Positions 33,187-42,523 of a stretch of DNA of 48,148 nucleotides are shown here, in pieces. This DNA comes from an uncultured Lachnospiraceae bacterium. GTDB taxonomy: Bacteria > Bacillota > Clostridia > Lachnospirales > Lachnospiraceae. The translations under genes and the position numbers were made by a program. A model generated the notes under the pieces. It was not told the origin of the DNA. It did not search any database and saw only the letters and a program-made list of their open reading frames with translations. Position 1 is the stretch's first letter, and each line of letters begins with the position of its first letter. The DNA lies in the NCBI GenBank assembly GCA_947174495.1, contig CAMWJC010000017.1, positions 1 to 48,148 of the forward strand, written 5' to 3'.

Positions 33187-35127
33187 TTGAGTAACGGTTT
33201 TTTGCCTGTCACCAGACAGGATATGGCAGAAAGAAACATAGAACAGCTTGATTTTGTTTACATTATCGGAGATGCTTACGTAGACCACCCTTCTTTTGGA
33301 CATGCTGTTATCAGCCGGGTTCTCGAGGCGCACGGTTATACGGTGGGAATCATTTCACAGCCGGACTGGAAAGATGAGAACAGCATTTGTATTTTGGGAA
33401 GACCGAGACTGGGGTTTTTGATCAGCGCCGGTAATATGGACTCCATGGTCAACCATTATTATGTTTCCGGTAAGAGAAGAAGCCGGGACGCCTATACGCC
33501 GGGCGGAGTCATGGGAAAACGTCCGGATTATGCGGTCACGGTATATGGAAATATGATCCGCAGAAAATATAAAGATATTCCAGTAATTATCGGCGGAATA
33601 GAAGCAAGCCTTAGAAGGCTTGCACATTATGATTATTGGAGCAATTCGCTGAAACATTCGGTTTTACTTGATAGCCAGGCTGACCTGATTTCCTATGGAA
33701 TGGGTGAGAAATCCATTGTGGAGATCGCAGATGCGCTAAATGGCGGGATCGCCGTGCGTGATATTACTTTTATCCGGGGAACGGTCTATCGAACGAAGGA
33801 TATCAGTGGTCTGACAAGCGGGGAGGAAGCATATCGCGCAATTTTGCTTCCATCTTATGATGAGATGAAGGCAGACCCGCTTAAATATGCAAGAAGCTTT
33901 CAGATTCAATATCAAAATACTGATCCGTTCAGCGCAAAGGTTTTGGCGGAACCATATTCAAATGGAATTTATGTGGTTCAAAATCCGCCTCAGGAGCCGT
34001 TGACCACAGATGAAATGGATGATATTTATTCCCTTTCCTATCAAAGAACCTATCATCCGTCTTATGAATCTCAGGGCGGTGTTCCGGCGGTATCGGAAAT
34101 CAAGTTCTCGCTGATCAGCAGCCGTGGATGCTTTGGCGGATGTAGTTTTTGTGCACTGACTTTTCATCAGGGACGGATCGTTCAGGTAAGAAGTCATGAG
34201 TCACTCCTTGCGGAAGCCCAGGAAATGATAAAAGATCCTGACTTTAAAGGTTATATTCATGATGTAGGAGGTCCGACCGCCAATTTTAGACATCCATCCT
34301 GTCAAAAGCAGTTAAAAGCAGGAGTGTGCCAGAATCGACAATGTCTGTATCCGGCGCCCTGCCCGAATCTCGACGCAGATCACAATGATTATCGGAAGCT
34401 GCTTCAAAAGCTGAGGGCGCTTCCGGGTGTAAAAAAGGTTTTTATCCGTTCCGGAATTCGCTTTGATTATTTGCTTGCAGAAGGAAAAAAAGATTTTTTC
34501 AAAGAATTGGTGGAACATCATGTAAGCGGACAGCTTAAAGTCGCTCCTGAGCATATATCCGATGCGGTTTTATGCCGAATGGGTAAACCGAAGCGGAGTG
34601 TTTATGATAAATTTGTGAAGGAATATTACCAATTGAATAACGAACTGGGAAAAGAGCAGTATCTGGTTCCTTATCTTATGTCTTCCCATCCCGGCTCTAC
34701 CTTAAAGGAAGCTGTTGAACTGGCGGAATATCTTCGTGATCTGGGGTACATGCCGGAGCAGGTGCAGGATTTTTACCCTACACCCTCCACCCTGTCCACG
34801 GTTATGTATTATACGGGGATTGATCCAAGAGATGGGAAGCAGGTGTATGTATGCCGTAATCCTCATGAGAAGGCGATGCAAAGGGCTTTGATTCAGTACC
34901 GGAATCCTGCTGTTTACGAGCTGGTTTATGAAGCGCTGCAGAAGGCAGGACGCAGGGATCTGATCGGATATGATAAAAATTGCCTGATAAGACCCCGTTC
35001 TGATCCGAAGAGTGATCCGGCTGCCGGTCGGAAGGGAAAAATCCCCAAGAGTCCCAAAAACAGAAAAGAAGTCAAAAAGAAAAAGACGATTCGAAATGTT
35101 CATAAAAAGGCAGGAGGTAATTCGTGA
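33187..35127 (+). CDS. YgiQ family radical SAM protein
   Basis: Radical SAM enzyme of unknown reaction, conserved across bacteria. The 4Fe-4S motif CxxxCxxC is at C315, C319 and C322 (SRGCFGGCSFC). The N-terminal YgiQ block includes YVDHPSFGHAVISRVLEAHGY and further down GGIEASLRRLAHYDYW; a second cysteine group lies at about 375-395 (CQNRQCLYPAPCPN). The C-terminal tail is Lys/Arg-rich. The 646-residue length matches the family. The start is TTG, 6 bases after AAGGAGG. It overlaps the next gene by 4 bases. Confidence 0.92.
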   Translation: MSNGFLPVTRQDMAERNIEQLDFVYIIGDAYVDHPSFGHAVISRVLEAHGYTVGIISQPDWKDENSICILGRPRLGFLISAGNMDSMVNHYYVSGKRRSRDAYTPGGVMGKRPDYAVTVYGNMIRRKYKDIPVIIGGIEASLRRLAHYDYWSNSLKHSVLLDSQADLISYGMGEKSIVEIADALNGGIAVRDITFIRGTVYRTKDISGLTSGEEAYRAILLPSYDEMKADPLKYARSFQIQYQNTDPFSAKVLAEPYSNGIYVVQNPPQEPLTTDEMDDIYSLSYQRTYHPSYESQGGVPAVSEIKFSLISSRGCFGGCSFCALTFHQGRIVQVRSHESLLAEAQEMIKDPDFKGYIHDVGGPTANFRHPSCQKQLKAGVCQNRQCLYPAPCPNLDADHNDYRKLLQKLRALPGVKKVFIRSGIRFDYLLAEGKKDFFKELVEHHVSGQLKVAPEHISDAVLCRMGKPKRSVYDKFVKEYYQLNNELGKEQYLVPYLMSSHPGSTLKEAVELAEYLRDLGYMPEQVQDFYPTPSTLSTVMYYTGIDPRDGKQVYVCRNPHEKAMQRALIQYRNPAVYELVYEALQKAGRRDLIGYDKNCLIRPRSDPKSDPAAGRKGKIPKSPKNRKEVKKKKTIRNVHKKAGGNS

Positions 35128-35693
35128 AAAAGGCAATAAAAGGAACTTACGGATATTTGGATAAGAAGAGAACTCTGGTCATCATTCGTACTATAAGTTT
35201 TTTTGCAATTGCTTTAGCTCTTTTTGCAGCAGGCTATGCAGCTACACATACCAAAAGAAATCTTCTTACGGTAGTTGCTGTTTTAGGTTGCCTTCCGGCA
35301 TGTAAAAGTCTGGTGAATATGATCATGTATTTTCGGGCAACAGGCTGCAGTCTATCCGCTTATGAGATGATTCGGGAAGTGGAAGGGCATTTGATCGGAA
35401 TGTTTGATATGTACTTTACCGCCTATCAGAAAAATTATGCCATCAGCCATATGGTGGTTGAGGATCGGATTATTTTGGCATATACCGAGGATCCGGGCTG
35501 TGACATTCCGGCATGCAGGGAGCACTTGGAAACTATGCTGAAACAGGCAGGATATAAAGATATGACTATAACAGTCAATGATGACTTGTCCAGATATTGC
35601 GAACAGTTAAAAGGTTTAAATGATAAGAATCAAACATGTAATCCCGAAAGAGATGATGAAGTGCGGGTTGTGCTTTATGATATTTCCTTATAG
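35124..35693 (+). CDS. Small membrane protein of unknown function
   Basis: A 189-residue protein with two hydrophobic segments (about 19-40 and 47-70) followed by a soluble domain with scattered cysteines (EDPGCDIPACREH). It begins with GTG overlapping the stop of the radical SAM gene (GTGA), with GGAGG just upstream, so it is translationally coupled to it. No named family is recognised; I see no catalytic motif. Neighbouring genes modify RNA, but that is only context. Confidence 0.7.
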   Translation: MKKAIKGTYGYLDKKRTLVIIRTISFFAIALALFAAGYAATHTKRNLLTVVAVLGCLPACKSLVNMIMYFRATGCSLSAYEMIREVEGHLIGMFDMYFTAYQKNYAISHMVVEDRIILAYTEDPGCDIPACREHLETMLKQAGYKDMTITVNDDLSRYCEQLKGLNDKNQTCNPERDDEVRVVLYDISL

Positions 35694-35701
35694 GTGAAGT
35701 T

Positions 35702-36676
35702 ATGCGTCAGATTGAGATTAGAGAAAACGAAGCAGGACAGCGGTTTGATAAATTTCTTCATAAGTATATGCCTCTTGCCCCGTCCTCATTTTTTTACAAG
35801 ATGCTTCGCAAAAAAAATATAACATTGAATGGTAAACGGGCAGAAGGAAAAGAGAAACTTTTAAAAGGAGATCAGGTAACTTTTTTTCTCTCTGAGGAAA
35901 CCATAAGCGGGTTTCAAAGCGGAGATATCTCGACAGCGGAATACCAAAAGGCTTACGGAAAGCTGAAAGGGATTACGGTAGTATATGAGGATTCGGGAAT
36001 CCTGATTCTCAATAAGCCGTCTAATGTTCTTTCCCAAAAAGCAAAAGAAACAGATATATCAGCAAATGAATGGCTGATCGGTTATCTGCTTGCAACAAGT
36101 CAGATAACACCGGACCAGCTTGCTACCTTTAAGCCATCAATCTGTAATCGTCTTGACCGCAATACACAGGGACTGCTTATTGGAAGCAAATCTTTAGCAG
36201 CCAGTCAAGCTATGACGGAATTGCTCCGGCTTCGTCAGATTCGAAAATTTTATCGTTTATTTGTAAAAGGACGAATTGACAAGGAAGAACTTCTGGAGGG
36301 GTATCTGATCAAAGAGGAAGAGAAGAACAGAGTCCGGCTGGTGACGGAAGCATGTGAAGATGCCTCCTATATCAAAACAAGATACTATCCTTTAAAGCAT
36401 TTTGCAGATCGGACGCTGGTGGAAGTTGAACTGATCACAGGAAAAACACATCAGATACGTATCCATATGGCAAGTATCGGGCATCCGATTCTGGGGGATT
36501 TTAAATATGGTGACAGAGTCTGGAATGAGAAATATAAATCAGAATATAGGATAGAGAGCCAGCTTTTGTATGCATGCAGGCTGGAATTTGAAAAGCTTGA
36601 GGAACCGCTGAAGCAGTTAAGTGGTAAAACAGTTATCGCACCGGTTCCTGATGAGTTTACAATGCTCATGGAGTAA
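35702..36676 (+). CDS. RluA-family pseudouridine synthase
   Basis: Pseudouridine synthase for rRNA or tRNA. Residues 1-65 resemble an S4-like domain (QRFDKFLHKYMPLAPSSFFYKMLRKKNITLNG) and the catalytic domain has CNRLDRNTQGLL with the catalytic D152, and the C-terminal GKTHQIRIHMASIGHPILGD block. The usual HRLDxxTSG motif reads NRLDRNTQG. A second family member occurs 4 kb upstream. AGGTGAAG precedes the ATG. At 324 residues it is of normal size. Confidence 0.9.
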   Translation: MRQIEIRENEAGQRFDKFLHKYMPLAPSSFFYKMLRKKNITLNGKRAEGKEKLLKGDQVTFFLSEETISGFQSGDISTAEYQKAYGKLKGITVVYEDSGILILNKPSNVLSQKAKETDISANEWLIGYLLATSQITPDQLATFKPSICNRLDRNTQGLLIGSKSLAASQAMTELLRLRQIRKFYRLFVKGRIDKEELLEGYLIKEEEKNRVRLVTEACEDASYIKTRYYPLKHFADRTLVEVELITGKTHQIRIHMASIGHPILGDFKYGDRVWNEKYKSEYRIESQLLYACRLEFEKLEEPLKQLSGKTVIAPVPDEFTMLME

Positions 36677-36727
36677 GGTGTAAGTAATAAAATAATCAAC
36701 AAAAAATACAAATGAAGGCAGAAGGAC

Positions 36728-37267
36728 ATGGCAACTTGGAATTCCAGAGGTCTTCGGGGATCTACCCTGGAGGATCTGATCAATCGAACCAATGAAAAAT
36801 ATCAGGAGAGTGGTTTGGCACTGATTCAAAAAATTCCCACACCGATCACACCGATCAATATTGATAAGGCAACAAGACATATTACACTGGCCTACTTTGA
36901 ACAAAAAAGTACCGTGGATTACATCGGAGTGGTGCAGGGAATTCCAGTGTGTTTTGACGCAAAGGAATGTAATATAGACCGGTTTGCCCTTCAAAATACA
37001 CATGAACATCAGGTGGTGTTTATGGATCAGTTTGAAAAGCAGGGCGGCATTGCTTTTTTCCTTATCTATTATGTTCACCGTGATCTGTTTTATTATTTGC
37101 CATTTGAGATGTTCCGGCTGTTCTGGGACAGAGCCCGGGAGGGAGGGCGAAAAAGCTTTTTGTTTGAGGAATTAAATCCAGAATATATCCTGCCGAAAAA
37201 GAGCGGAATTTTTGTCCCATATCTGGATATTCTTCGCAAGGATTTAGAGGATCGGGACGGTACTTGA
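36728..37267 (+). CDS. recU: Holliday junction resolvase RecU
   Basis: Homodimeric endonuclease that resolves Holliday junctions made by RuvAB in Firmicutes, in place of RuvC. Family features are the WNSRGLRGSTLEDLINRTNEKY opening, KIPTPITPI, and the nuclease core TVDYIGVVQGIPVCFDAKEC. The Bacillus FEAK motif is FDAK here, a conservative change at a metal ligand. It has 179 residues. AGAAGGAC precedes the ATG closely. In many Firmicutes recU is paired with a penicillin-binding protein gene, which is absent here. The his promoter overlaps its stop codon. Confidence 0.92.
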   Translation: MATWNSRGLRGSTLEDLINRTNEKYQESGLALIQKIPTPITPINIDKATRHITLAYFEQKSTVDYIGVVQGIPVCFDAKECNIDRFALQNTHEHQVVFMDQFEKQGGIAFFLIYYVHRDLFYYLPFEMFRLFWDRAREGGRKSFLFEELNPEYILPKKSGIFVPYLDILRKDLEDRDGT

Positions 37268-37292
37268 CAAAGTGATGCGCATCTTGTATACT
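37264..37292 (+). promoter_or_regulatory. Sigma-A promoter of the histidine operon
   Basis: Consensus TTGACA at 37264-37269, exactly 17 bases, then TATACT at 37287-37292. The leader of about 65 bases holds the hairpin TGCTA-ATGAAG-TAGCA (37308-37323) and the palindrome CACTTTAAAGTG (about 37331-37343), which may be a repressor site. Confidence 0.8.
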
Positions 37293-37363
37293 ACCGATAG
37301 TTTTATGTGCTAATGAAGTAGCATGATATCACTTTAAAGTGTGAAAGTAAATGAGGGTTATAT

Positions 37364-38482
37364 ATGAACAGACAATTACTTCATACTCCGGAAGGAGTAA
37401 GAGATATATACGGAAAGGAATATGCCAGAAAGCTGGAAACAGAGGAGCATATCCGCAGACAGTTCAATCTTTACGGGTATCAGGATATTCAAACACCTAC
37501 TTTTGAATTTTTTGATGTATTTTCCAGAGAAATCGGAACAACACCTTCAAAGGAGCTGTATAAATTTTTTGATAAGGAAGGAAATACTCTGGTTTTACGA
37601 CCGGACTTTACTCCATCCATGGCAAGATGTGCCGCAAAATATTTTATGGATGAGAATGTTCCCATCCGTTTTTGCTATGCCGGAAATACTTTTACGAATA
37701 CAAGTAGTCTACAGGGAAAACTGAAAGAAGTTACCCAGATGGGTGCCGAGCTGATGAATGACGGAAGTGTGGAAGCGGATGGCGAAATGATTGCCATGGC
37801 AGTTGAGGCACTTAAGGAAACCGGACTTAAAGATTTTCAGGTCAGCATCGGACAAGTGGAATATTTTAAAGGGATTTGCGCGCAGGCAGGAATTACGGAT
37901 GAGACGGAACTGGAGCTTCGGGAATTTATCTCCGGCAAAAATATTTTCGGAGCGGAGGAACTTCTTGTTCAAAAAGGGATCTCCGAGAAATACAAGGATT
38001 TGATTCTTAAAACCTCTGACTATTTCGGAACAGTCGAAGTTCTGGAACTGGCAAAATCGCCGGATTTGAATGAACGTTCTTTAAACGCGATTATGCGTCT
38101 TGAAAAGCTGTATCATGTTTTGTGCGGGTACGGTGTGGAAAAATATATATCTTTTGACCTTGGCATGCTTAGTAAATATAATTATTATACCGGTGTAATT
38201 TTTAAGGTCTATACGTATGGAGTAGGTGATGCCATTGCCAAGGGCGGAAGATATGACCGACTTTTGGGATATTTTGGCAAAGATGCTCCTGCAATTGGCT
38301 TTGTAGTTGTAATTGATGATCTTTTGCTGGCATTAGAACGTCAGCAGCATATACCGGATCAGCAAGAAATTTGTATGATTACTTACAACGGAGATAATTA
38401 CGAAAGCCGTCTGGCAGAGGTTAAGGGGCTCCGCCAAAAGGGGATAAAGGCAGCACTGATCCCGGAGAATAGGAAGGAGTAG
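37364..38482 (+). CDS. hisZ: ATP phosphoribosyltransferase regulatory subunit HisZ
   Basis: HisRS-like subunit with no tRNA charging role; it activates the short HisG and takes part in histidine feedback control. The opening LLHTPEGVRDIYGKEYARK and the class II synthetase-like LRPDFTPSMARC and GGRYDRLLGYFGKDAPAIGF are visible. The 372-residue length lacks the HisRS anticodon-binding domain. It leads the operon, 72 bases after the promoter, with hisG following by 9 bases. Confidence 0.95.
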   Translation: MNRQLLHTPEGVRDIYGKEYARKLETEEHIRRQFNLYGYQDIQTPTFEFFDVFSREIGTTPSKELYKFFDKEGNTLVLRPDFTPSMARCAAKYFMDENVPIRFCYAGNTFTNTSSLQGKLKEVTQMGAELMNDGSVEADGEMIAMAVEALKETGLKDFQVSIGQVEYFKGICAQAGITDETELELREFISGKNIFGAEELLVQKGISEKYKDLILKTSDYFGTVEVLELAKSPDLNERSLNAIMRLEKLYHVLCGYGVEKYISFDLGMLSKYNYYTGVIFKVYTYGVGDAIAKGGRYDRLLGYFGKDAPAIGFVVVIDDLLLALERQQHIPDQQEICMITYNGDNYESRLAEVKGLRQKGIKAALIPENRKE

Positions 38483-38491
38483 GAATAAAAC

Positions 38492-39151
38492 GTGAGTGAA
38501 GAAAGATATCTGACCTTTGCACTCGGCAAGGGCAGACTGGCAAATAAAACATTGGAGCTTTTTGAACAGATTGGGATTACCTGTGAGGAGATGAAGGACA
38601 AAAGCTCCCGAAAACTGATCTTTGTCAATGAAGAAAAGAAACTGAAATTTTTCTTATCCAAAGGACCAGATGTGCCCACTTATGTGGAATACGGGGCTGC
38701 GGATATCGGTGTTGTAGGAAAAGATACCATTATGGAAGAGAACCGGCGTGTTTATGAGGTGCTGGATCTTGGCTTTGGAAAATGCCGTATGTGTGTGTGC
38801 GGACCAGCTTCTGCAGAGGAACTATTGCGGCATCATGAAAGAATCCGGGTAGCAACCAAGTATCCGTTGATTGCCAGAGACTATTTTTATAACAAAAAAC
38901 ATCAGACAGTGGATATCATTAAGCTGAATGGTTCCGTGGAGCTTGGACCTATTGTCGGTCTGTCGGATGTGATCGTTGATATTGTGGAGACCGGCTCTAC
39001 GTTGAAAGAAAACGGACTGGGTGTGCTGGAGGAAATCTGCCCTCTGTCAGCAAGAATGATTGTCAATCAGGTGAGTATGCAGATGGAAACGGAACGGATC
39101 AGGACGCTGATCACCCAATTAAAGGAATTGTGTCAGGAAGGGAGTAAATAA
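38492..39151 (+). CDS. hisG: ATP phosphoribosyltransferase, short form HisG
   Basis: First enzyme of histidine synthesis, joining ATP and PRPP. At 219 residues it is the short form that lacks the C-terminal regulatory domain and depends on HisZ, encoded directly upstream. Motifs: [17 protein letters not shown], the [13 protein letters not shown] loop, and the PRPP site [18 protein letters not shown]. The start is GTG with AGGA 7 bases upstream. The stop codon abuts the hisD ATG. Confidence 0.96.
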   Translation: MSEERYLTFALGKGRLANKTLELFEQIGITCEEMKDKSSRKLIFVNEEKKLKFFLSKGPDVPTYVEYGAADIGVVGKDTIMEENRRVYEVLDLGFGKCRMCVCGPASAEELLRHHERIRVATKYPLIARDYFYNKKHQTVDIIKLNGSVELGPIVGLSDVIVDIVETGSTLKENGLGVLEEICPLSARMIVNQVSMQMETERIRTLITQLKELCQEGSK

Positions 39152-40441
39152 ATGCGCATTGTTGAATTAACTGAGGAAAGCAGAAATAATTTATTGGCTA
39201 ATTTGCTTAAAAGAAGTCCGGCCAGCTATGGAAAATATGAACAGACGGTAAACAATATCGTAGATCGGGTACGCAGGGAAGGAGATCAGGCTCTTTTTGA
39301 GCTAACCAGAGAGTTTGACAAATGCGATCTAAACGCACAGTCGATTCGTGTAACCGATGAGGAAATCGAAGAGGCCTACAATCAGATCGATCCGGAATTT
39401 GTTAATGTCATGAAGAAATCCGCGGCAAACATTACTGCATTTCACGAAAAACAGATGCATAACAGCTGGATTTTGCCCGATGATAATGGAACGATTCTTG
39501 GACAAAAGATCACACCTGTTGAGATTTCCGGTGTTTATGTACCCGGCGGGAAGGCAGCTTATCCCTCCAGTGTGCTGATGAATATTCTTCCGGCGAAGGT
39601 GGCAGGGGTATCCCGCATTATTATGACTACGCCCCCGAATGCTTCAGGGAAGGTGAATCCGGGTACTTTGGTTGCCGCAGATATTGCAGGCGTTCGTGAA
39701 ATCTACAAAGTCGGCGGAGCGCAGGCTATTGCGGCAATGGCTTTTGGGACAGAAAGTATCCCTAAAGTTGACAAGATTACCGGACCCGGGAATATCTTTG
39801 TAGCGCTGGCCAAAAAGGCATGCTTTGGTTATGTAAGTATTGATTCCATTGCCGGTCCCAGCGAAATACTTGTTCTTGCAGACGAGACCGCCAATCCACG
39901 ATATGTTGCGGCAGATCTTTTGTCACAGGCAGAGCATGATGAGCTTGCAAGCGCGATTCTGATCACCACAAGCAGAGAACTTGCCGAAAAAGTATCAAAA
40001 GAAGTGGACGAATTTACAGGTCAGCTTTCCCGCAAGGAAATAATTGCAAAATCCTTAGAAAATTATGGATATATTCTGGTTGCGGAGACGATGGAACAGG
40101 CAATTGATGCCGCCAATGAGATTGCTTCCGAACATTTGGAAATTCTCACCGCAGACCCTTATCAGGTGATGACAAAGATCAAAAATGCAGGCGCAATTTT
40201 TCTGGGAGAATACTCATCCGAGCCGTTGGGCGACTACTTTGCCGGGCCCAACCATATTTTACCTACAAATGGAACGGCAAGATTTTTCTCTCCGCTGAAT
40301 GTGGATGATTTCCTGAAAAAGACCAGTATTATCTCTTATTCCAGGGATGCGCTTGAAAAAGTACATAAGGATATTGAATTGTTTGCCGAAAAAGAAGGCT
40401 TGACGGCACATGCAAACTCCATTAAAGTTAGATTTGAGTAA
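39152..40441 (+). CDS. hisD: Histidinol dehydrogenase HisD
   Basis: Zinc-dependent NAD enzyme that oxidises histidinol to histidine in two steps. Typical blocks are YVPGGKAAYPSSVLMN, the NAD-binding GAQAIAAMAFGTESIP, the zinc-site QAEHDE and GPSEILVLAD, and the C-terminal GPNHILPT. The length is 429 residues. The ATG follows hisG with no gap, and GGAAGGGAG lies in the end of hisG. Confidence 0.97.
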   Translation: MRIVELTEESRNNLLANLLKRSPASYGKYEQTVNNIVDRVRREGDQALFELTREFDKCDLNAQSIRVTDEEIEEAYNQIDPEFVNVMKKSAANITAFHEKQMHNSWILPDDNGTILGQKITPVEISGVYVPGGKAAYPSSVLMNILPAKVAGVSRIIMTTPPNASGKVNPGTLVAADIAGVREIYKVGGAQAIAAMAFGTESIPKVDKITGPGNIFVALAKKACFGYVSIDSIAGPSEILVLADETANPRYVAADLLSQAEHDELASAILITTSRELAEKVSKEVDEFTGQLSRKEIIAKSLENYGYILVAETMEQAIDAANEIASEHLEILTADPYQVMTKIKNAGAIFLGEYSSEPLGDYFAGPNHILPTNGTARFFSPLNVDDFLKKTSIISYSRDALEKVHKDIELFAEKEGLTAHANSIKVRFE

Positions 40442-40497
40442 TTGTCGTTTCCGCAATTTTGCGGTTGGAACGGACTAAGAAAGGTTTGGTGGATTAA

Positions 40498-41085
40498 ATG
40501 GAACGAAGCGCCAATGTTACCAGAACAACAAAGGAAACGGATATTTCAGTGGAAATAAATTTGGATGGAAGCGGGCAAAGCCGTGTTGAGACAGGTATCG
40601 GTTTTTTTGACCATATGCTTGAAGGGTTTGCCAGACATGGTTTTTTTGACCTGGATATCCGGATCAAAGGAGATCTGCAGGTGGACGCGCATCATAGCGT
40701 GGAAGATGCCGGAATAGTTTTGGGAACGGCAATCCGTCAGGCGCTTGGAGATAAAGTTGGAATTAAGCGTTACGGTTCCTGCATTTTACCTATGGATGAC
40801 GCGTTATGCATGTGTGCGATTGATTTGAGTGGAAGGCCGTATTTTGCATTTGATTGTGAATTCCCGGCGGAAAAAGCCGGTTATCTGGATACGGAGCTGG
40901 TAAGAGAATTCTTTTATGCCATATCCTATAGCGTAGGAATGAATCTGCATATTAAAATGCTTTCCGGCTTTAATACGCATCATATGATCGAGGCCATTTT
41001 TAAAGCATTTGCAAGGGCGCTTGATGAGGCAGTAGATAAAGACATGCGCATCAAAGATGTGTTAAGTACTAAAGGAAGTTTATAA
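40498..41085 (+). CDS. hisB: Imidazoleglycerol-phosphate dehydratase HisB
   Basis: Monofunctional dehydratase (195 residues) without the phosphatase domain found in E. coli HisB. The metal-binding motifs DxHHxxED (DAHHSVED) and HHMIEAIFK are both present, with GIGFFDHMLEGFARHG near the start. It is separated from hisD by 56 bases holding a small CCGCAA-TTGCGG hairpin without a T run, so it is still likely in the same operon. Confidence 0.97.
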   Translation: MERSANVTRTTKETDISVEINLDGSGQSRVETGIGFFDHMLEGFARHGFFDLDIRIKGDLQVDAHHSVEDAGIVLGTAIRQALGDKVGIKRYGSCILPMDDALCMCAIDLSGRPYFAFDCEFPAEKAGYLDTELVREFFYAISYSVGMNLHIKMLSGFNTHHMIEAIFKAFARALDEAVDKDMRIKDVLSTKGSL

Positions 41086-41131
41086 TTTTTAGAAGTACAA
41101 GACGAAGGTTCAGAAAAGGAATGGATATCTG

Positions 41132-42418
41132 ATGAATACATATAAAAAATTTATTCCGTGTATTTATTTGAAGGATAAAAAAGCGGTAGCAGGATTTCAG
41201 GATGAGACAGTTGTCAGTGAGGAACCCACAGAACTTGCACGGCTTTACGGAGAATACAATGCGGATGAAATCATAATATACGATCTGTCCAAAGAAGATA
41301 TCGCTCATGAGGAGGCTCTTGATATCATAAAGGCTATCTGCGAGAGAGCGCAGGTTCCGATCATTGGTGCAGGAAATGTAAAGCGGATGGAGGATGTAAA
41401 AAAGCTTCTCTATGCAGGCTGTACAAAAGCTGTTTTAAATTATTCCAAAGAAGAGAATATTGAAATTACAAAGGAAGTTTCCCAGAAATTTGGTAAGGAA
41501 AAAATTCTTGTCTGTATTGCAAAAGCTTCGGAGATAGAGAGTAACGCAGAATTGTTGACTGAATTTGTGAGCGGGGTGATCCTGCTTGGGGAAAAGACTA
41601 TCAAGCAGGCAATGCAAATATCGCAGCTTCCGCTTATTGTGACCCTTCCTGAGGTATCATTAGATAAAATAATTGAGCTTTTATCTTATTCGATCATCCA
41701 TGGGGTTACGGGACCGGCAATCAATGCAAATGTGAAAGAACTGACAGATATTAAGGATCTTTGTGCCGGAAACGGGGTGACAGTCCGTACTTTTGAACCC
41801 CAAATTAAGTGGGAAGAATTAAAAACAAATTCAGAAGGGTTGATTCCTGTAATTGTTCAGGATTATAAAACACAGGAAGTTCTCATGTTGGCTTACATGA
41901 ATAAAGCAGCGTATCTGCATACATTAAAAAGCGGACGGATGACCTATTACAGCAGGAGTCGCAGGGAACAATGGATCAAGGGCGAAACCAGCGGACATTT
42001 TCAGTATGTCAAAGAGTTGAAAGCAGATTGTGATAAAGACACGATTTTAGCTAAGGTGTCACAAGTAGGAGCCGCCTGCCATACCGGAAATTACAGCTGC
42101 TTTTTCAATGAAATCATGAAAAAGGAGTATACGGAAACGAATCCCCTTATGGTTTTTGAATCAGTTCTTGGCGTGATCAAGGATCGGAAAATCCATCCCA
42201 AGGAAGGTTCTTATACCAATTATCTTTTTGACAAAGGAATTGATAAGATTTTAAAGAAGTTGGGCGAAGAAGCTACCGAAATTGTGATTGCAGCCAAAAA
42301 TCCCAATGCCAATGAAATCAAGTATGAAATTTCGGATTTCCTGTATCACATGATGGTTTTGATGGTGGAAAAGGGAGTAACCTGGGAGGAGATCACAGAG
42401 GAATTAGACAAAAGATAG
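41132..42418 (+). CDS. hisIE: HisIE fused to an N-terminal inactive HisF-like barrel
   Basis: A three-part protein of 428 residues. Residues 225-330 are phosphoribosyl-AMP cyclohydrolase (His[30 protein letters not shown] zinc ligands). Residues 340-428 are phosphoribosyl-ATP pyrophosphohydrolase (His[15 protein letters not shown]). Residues 5-212 look like the HisF barrel by order of motifs ([54 protein letters not shown]), but the catalytic aspartates are replaced: Y12 stands for the D of IPCLDV and A130 for the D of VAID. The barrel is thus probably a scaffold or binding domain. No hisA, hisF or hisH gene is in this window. Confidence 0.85.
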   Translation: MNTYKKFIPCIYLKDKKAVAGFQDETVVSEEPTELARLYGEYNADEIIIYDLSKEDIAHEEALDIIKAICERAQVPIIGAGNVKRMEDVKKLLYAGCTKAVLNYSKEENIEITKEVSQKFGKEKILVCIAKASEIESNAELLTEFVSGVILLGEKTIKQAMQISQLPLIVTLPEVSLDKIIELLSYSIIHGVTGPAINANVKELTDIKDLCAGNGVTVRTFEPQIKWEELKTNSEGLIPVIVQDYKTQEVLMLAYMNKAAYLHTLKSGRMTYYSRSRREQWIKGETSGHFQYVKELKADCDKDTILAKVSQVGAACHTGNYSCFFNEIMKKEYTETNPLMVFESVLGVIKDRKIHPKEGSYTNYLFDKGIDKILKKLGEEATEIVIAAKNPNANEIKYEISDFLYHMMVLMVEKGVTWEEITEELDKR

Positions 42419-42457
42419 TGTTTTGAGGAAGCGTGTCAACAGAACAAAGATAGGATT

Positions 42458-42496
42458 ATGCAGAGTATATTTAGTATATGCTCTGCATATTTATGT
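42458..42496 (+). terminator. Hairpin after the histidine operon
   Basis: A 13-base-pair stem (42458-42470 with 42476-42488, one G-U pair) with loop TTAGT and a weak T-rich tail ATTTATGTT. Confidence 0.65.
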
Positions 42497-42523
42497 TGTG
42501 ACAACAAATAAGGAGCGGTGTTT

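Noticed and set aside
37293-37363. T-box or histidine leader-peptide attenuator before hisZ
   Set aside because: The T-box consensus and a His-codon run are absent and the leader is only about 65 bases.
40445-40470. Hairpin CCGCAA-TTGCGG between hisD and hisB as a terminator
   Set aside because: No T run follows and hisB has no promoter of its own, so it is left as a small structure within the operon.
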